Below are positions 61,076-64,000 of a DNA stretch of 64,000 nt, in pieces. The notes beneath the pieces were generated by a model that was given only the letters and a program-made list of their open reading frames with translations, had not been told where the DNA came from and did no database searches. Both the position numbers and the translations under genes were made by a program. The stretch is taken from positions 186,001 to 250,000 of the forward strand of contig NZ_JBLBVK010000058.1 of assembly GCF_047314965.1 (NCBI RefSeq), in the 5' to 3' direction. Position 1 is the stretch's first letter, and the number at the start of each line of letters is the position of its first letter. The DNA comes from JAVJUV01 sp047314965 (GTDB lineage: Bacteria; Pseudomonadota; Alphaproteobacteria; Rhodobacterales; Rhodobacteraceae).

Positions 61076-62059
61076 ATGGGATTTAACTCAGAAAAACAGT
61101 TGGTTATGGAGCTTCAGGCGGCGTTGCGCGCAGGGGGTGAAGCGGGTGCTTTGCAGGCGATGTCGCGATTCTGCACCCCTGATCTCTTGTGGCGCGGCTA
61201 TCACCCGTTCAACCAGCTTCAGGGTCCCGAAGAGGTCGCCCGGACATTCTGGGCTCCGCTTGCCCAGGCCTTCACCGCCTTGCATCGGCGCCAGGACGTC
61301 TTCATGGCAGGCCGTAACCAGATGGATGGGTTCTCCAGCGTCTGGGTCGTCTCGATGGGGCATCTTGTCGGGCTGTTCGACCGGCCCTGGCTTGGGATCG
61401 GTCCGACCGGGCGCATGGCGTTCCTGCGTTACTGTGAATTCAGCAGGGTCGAGGGGAACAGGATCGCCGAGACCGCGTTCTTTTTCGACATTCCGCACCT
61501 GATGATGCAATGCGGGATGCGGCCCTTTGAGGATCAGGCGGGCGCGCACCTGGTGCAGCCGGGGCCGGCCACCCATGACGGGCTGATGTTCGGGGATCGT
61601 CCGGTGGAGGAGGGCGAGGCGACGCTGGTCGCGATCAATGCGATGATCTCGGATCTGGGAACATGGCAGTCGGGTCTGCCGTTGGAGGAGGAACTGGCGC
61701 GGACATGGCATGATGACATGATCTGGTGGGGGCCGGCCGGGATCGGAGCGTGCTACACCATCGAGCGTTATGCGAGGCAGCATTCCGGACCGTTCCGGGC
61801 TGCCTTCTCTGACCGCAGTTCGACCGGGCATGTCTGCCGTCTGGCCGAGGGGAATTTCGGCGGGTTCTTCGGCTGGCCGAATTTCAGGGCGGCGTTGACC
61901 GGCGACTACCTGGGTATTCCGGCGGACGGGGTGCAGACGGAATTCCGGGTGATCGACATCTATCGGCAAAGCGGGGGCAAGCTGGCGGAAAACTGGGTGT
62001 TCATCGACATGCCGCATGTGTTCCGGCAACACGGGATCGAATTGCTGCCGCCCGCGTGA
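61076..62059 (+). CDS. SnoaL-like double-domain protein (paralogue 3)
   Basis: A 327-residue protein with two SnoaL-like halves, divergent from the importer operon. Shared landmarks with paralogue 2 are GYHPFNQLQGPEEVARTFW, WWGPAGIGACYTIERYARQH, FFGWPNFRAALTGDYLGIP and ENWVFIDMPHVFRQHGIEL. The start at 61076 (MGFNSEKQLVME) is chosen because an earlier TTG lies inside operator O2. Under the same LacI control as the operon, so it likely acts in the same pathway. Confidence 0.82.
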   Translation: MGFNSEKQLVMELQAALRAGGEAGALQAMSRFCTPDLLWRGYHPFNQLQGPEEVARTFWAPLAQAFTALHRRQDVFMAGRNQMDGFSSVWVVSMGHLVGLFDRPWLGIGPTGRMAFLRYCEFSRVEGNRIAETAFFFDIPHLMMQCGMRPFEDQAGAHLVQPGPATHDGLMFGDRPVEEGEATLVAINAMISDLGTWQSGLPLEEELARTWHDDMIWWGPAGIGACYTIERYARQHSGPFRAAFSDRSSTGHVCRLAEGNFGGFFGWPNFRAALTGDYLGIPADGVQTEFRVIDIYRQSGGKLAENWVFIDMPHVFRQHGIELLPPA

Positions 62060-62064
62060 TCCGA

Positions 62065-62895
62065 TCAGCCCAGTTCCAGCGTCGTGACGGCGTAGAGTTC
62101 TGGCGGGCTTGCCGGGGGTGGTGAGCCACGCACCATGCGCGCGGTGTCGAAGGCCGGTTCGAAGGAGTGGTCTTCGAGCATCTTCCGAAGGCGCGGGCTG
62201 GCGGCGGGCACGTCGACGAAGAGCGGGCCGTCGGCAAAGGGTGCGGGGCGGGATTGCAGCAGGGCGAGCGCATCCTCTTCGGAGGCTGCGAGGAGGGGGC
62301 CGACTTTCGTGCCTTCGGCGCAGGTGCGAAACGTCGCGAAGGCGAGTGATTCCATTGGCCCGTCGAGAAGAAGAGTCTGGCGTCCGCGGGCGGGACGGAA
62401 CCATGCGTCGGCATAGGAGCTCCGTTTGTGTCCGGCGGCGGTTGCGTCGGCGGCAATCAGTGCGGCAAGGTCGCTTTCCCTGGCGGGACGGATGCGGTTC
62501 GTCCGGGTTGCCGGGACATGTCCCCTGTAACGGACGGTCTGGCCGACATTCACGAACCCGGAACGTTCGTAATTCGCCTGTTGCGCCGGAACGCCATCCA
62601 ATCCGACCGAGCGCGACCCGGCGTGCGCCAGCGCTGCGGTCCAGAGTGCCAGACCGTGGCCCTTGCCCCGGAACTCGGGGCGGCAGATGTAAAGCCCCAG
62701 AAAGGCGTGGTCAGCGTCGTGATTGACGACCGATATCGCCGCTGCAGGCCGGCCATCCACTTCGGCGAGGAAGAAGCCTTCGGGGTCGGCGGCAAGAAAG
62801 GCGGGGGCGTCGGAGTGTCCGGGATTCCAGCCTTCCTCCCTTGCCCAGTCGAGCACCATCAACAGGTCGGCAAGGGTCATCTGGCGGATTTTCAT
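62065..62895 (-). CDS. GNAT acetyltransferase with YitH-type C-terminal domain
   Basis: A 276-residue protein. The N-terminal GNAT domain (1-135) shows ISVVNHDADHAFLGLYICRP and the acetyl-CoA loop RGKGHGLALWTAAL, and the C-terminal half (from RIRPARESDLAALIAAD) is a second acetyltransferase-like domain of the YitH/HolE type. A GTG or ATG start further upstream has no support; the ATG at 62895 overlaps the GntR-type regulator stop (ATGA). The substrate is unknown. Confidence 0.82.
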   Translation of the reverse strand: MKIRQMTLADLLMVLDWAREEGWNPGHSDAPAFLAADPEGFFLAEVDGRPAAAISVVNHDADHAFLGLYICRPEFRGKGHGLALWTAALAHAGSRSVGLDGVPAQQANYERSGFVNVGQTVRYRGHVPATRTNRIRPARESDLAALIAADATAAGHKRSSYADAWFRPARGRQTLLLDGPMESLAFATFRTCAEGTKVGPLLAASEEDALALLQSRPAPFADGPLFVDVPAASPRLRKMLEDHSFEPAFDTARMVRGSPPPASPPELYAVTTLELG

Positions 62896-63587
62896 GACGA
62901 CAACGCTTCTTTGAGGCTGCGCGGCGGCGTGTTCCTCTCGCGCAGGTCGAGTGCCGAGTGAAGGTCGACGAGGTGGCTGTGCATCAATTCCTCGGCCAGC
63001 TTTCCGTCGCCGCGCGAGATGGCCTCGACCAAGGCGTGGTGAGCGTGTTTCTCGCACAGGGCACTTTCGCGCCGCCAGTAGAGCGCGATGATGAGCGAGG
63101 AGCGTGCGATGAGGGCCTCGATGAAGGCGGCGATGGTGGTCTGATCGGCTATCCGGGCGATCTCGATGTGAAACAGCCCCGAGAGATGCAGGGCCGCGCC
63201 GTTGTCGGCGCGGGCGAGGGCATCGTGCTCGTCGCGGATGTGGCTGTTCAGGAGTGCGATGTCTTCCTTCGTCGCGCGTTCCGCGGCGCTGCGCGCCGTT
63301 CGCGGCTCTAGCAGGGCGCGTGCCTCGAACACTTCTCTGGCTTCGCGCGGCGTCGGTTGCGCGACGAAGGCGCCACGGTTTCGATGGATTTCGACGAGGT
63401 GGTTATGGGCCAGCGAATGGAGCGCCGCGCGGATGATCGTGCGGGAGACTCCGTAAATGTCGGCGAGGTCGTCTTCGCCGAGCTTCGTGCCCGGAGCGAT
63501 CCGGTGCTGATGTATGGCAAGCGTCAGGGCCGACGCGATGTCGTCGGCCTGTGGCGTGCTTTTCTTTTTCGCTGTGTTTTCCAACAT
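62892..63587 (-). CDS. GntR family regulator, FCD type
   Basis: A 231-residue FadR-like regulator. The winged helix is IYGVSRTIIRAALHSLAHN (residues ~45-63) and the FCD ligand-binding domain shows the metal-type pattern HLSGLFHIEIARIADQTT and EKHAHHALVEAI. The start at 63587 has an AGGTGA site; a GTG three codons upstream is possible. It is divergent from an ABC importer gene and likely controls it. The ligand would be a small organic acid in most relatives. Confidence 0.9.
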   Translation of the reverse strand: MLENTAKKKSTPQADDIASALTLAIHQHRIAPGTKLGEDDLADIYGVSRTIIRAALHSLAHNHLVEIHRNRGAFVAQPTPREAREVFEARALLEPRTARSAAERATKEDIALLNSHIRDEHDALARADNGAALHLSGLFHIEIARIADQTTIAAFIEALIARSSLIIALYWRRESALCEKHAHHALVEAISRGDGKLAEELMHSHLVDLHSALDLRERNTPPRSLKEALSS

Positions 63588-63667
63588 ACCGTTCACCTGC
63601 CCCTTGAATGGCAGAGCCGAGATTTCCCCTCAAGCTGAGTCGGGCATGTATTGGATTTAAATCTTGA

Positions 63668-63677
63668 TTGTATACAA
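63668..63677. promoter_or_regulatory. Candidate GntR operator palindrome
   Basis: Perfect 10-bp palindrome TTGTATACAA in the AT-rich region between the FCD-type regulator and the divergent ABC ATPase. FCD/FadR-type regulators commonly bind TGTnnACA-like palindromes of this form. A 10-bp match can occur by chance. Confidence 0.5.
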
Positions 63678-63820
63678 AATTGTGCTCAAAAAGTAAGCAC
63701 AGGGTCAGGATTCTGCCCTCAATTGGAGCGAGTTCATGTTTTGGGTGGGTCGAAGGCTGGCAAGGTCTTTCCTGATTGCGCCGGTCCCCGCTTTGGTGAA
63801 GCGCAAGCGATGGGGATTTC

Positions 63821-64000
63821 ATGGACGCGGCTGGAAAAGAACTTGAACTGGTCTCGGTAACCAAGCGGTACGGATCGACCGTGGCCGTTGATGCCGTCAG
63901 CCATCATTTCAAGCCTAACACGTATGCATGTCTTCTGGGGCCGTCCGGTTGCGGCAAGTCATCGACGCTTCGGATGATCGCCGGGCACGAAAGTGTCAGC
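63821..64000 (+). CDS. ABC importer ATPase, N-terminal part
   Basis: The first 60 residues of an ABC ATPase cut by the window end: MDAAGKELELVSVTKRYGST and Walker A GPSGCGKSSTLRMIAGHES. The sequence is typical of PotA/UgpC-like importers for polyamines, sugars or small organic compounds. It is divergent from the GntR regulator, which likely controls it. The family cannot be narrowed without the rest of the gene. Confidence 0.8.
   Translation, partial: MDAAGKELELVSVTKRYGSTVAVDAVSHHFKPNTYACLLGPSGCGKSSTLRMIAGHESVS

Noticed and set aside
1..64000. tRNA or rRNA genes and insertion sequences
   Set aside because: No T-arm-like motifs, rRNA stretches or transposase frames were recognised in the intergenic regions read.

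Overview
The window looks like chromosomal DNA of a GC-rich marine alphaproteobacterium of the Rhodobacterales (Roseobacter group). The evidence is family-level: a VPLPA-CTERM exported protein, DUF1523 and DUF1467 proteins, a lolC/E-lolD pair, a radA-cvpA-purF-alr-mlaEF neighbourhood, and bacteriochlorophyll genes (bchE, bchJ) with a promoter carrying FNR-type and PpsR/CrtJ-type sites. No rRNA, tRNA, CRISPR array, transposase or prophage gene was seen.

Layout. 0-9.4 kb: small-molecule metabolism (MttB-type methyltransferase end, crotonase, gabD-type dehydrogenase, alpha/beta hydrolase, P1 peptidase, SMP-30 lactonase, VPLPA-CTERM protein, Acg-type nitroreductase). 9.6-15.4 kb: parE, an AT-rich unknown membrane gene fused to its 3' end, a GC-rich gap with palindromes, a 43-residue basic protein, DUF4188 and DUF5765 genes flanking an 11-bp iteron, and two tandem monohaem cytochromes. 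15.5-33 kb: housekeeping genes (lolD, lolC/E, purF, cvpA, radA, mlaF, mlaE, alr, carB) with a few accessory genes. 33.4-42.4 kb: aspS, a GNAT enzyme, a BglII/BstYI-type restriction endonuclease and an MT-A70 methyltransferase split by an L,D-transpeptidase, a response regulator, methylmalonyl-CoA epimerase, and a secreted AttH-like protein coupled to a dihaem cytochrome lipoprotein. 42.8-47.8 kb: an MFS exporter with a His-rich tail and the bchE-bchJ-hemN operon.

47.9-62.1 kb is the most interesting block. Thirteen minus-strand genes, most overlapping by 1-4 bp, encode a carbohydrate-type ABC importer, a HisD-like dehydrogenase, an SDR, two SnoaL-like proteins, a LacI regulator, a double cupin, a MetE-like methyltransferase, an alpha/beta hydrolase and an RraA-like aldolase. 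A third SnoaL-like gene is divergent from the importer, and the shared promoter carries two mirror-image 16-bp LacI-type operators. I read this as a regulon for uptake and breakdown of an unidentified, possibly methylated or lactone-forming, compound. The window ends with a GNAT protein, an FCD-type GntR regulator and the start of another ABC importer.

Repeats: the same 43-bp, 11-bp-period iteron lies at 13.6 and 50.4 kb, in the same orientation relative to the downstream gene. A two-hairpin intergenic repeat occurs at 1.7, 4.1 and 56.6 kb.
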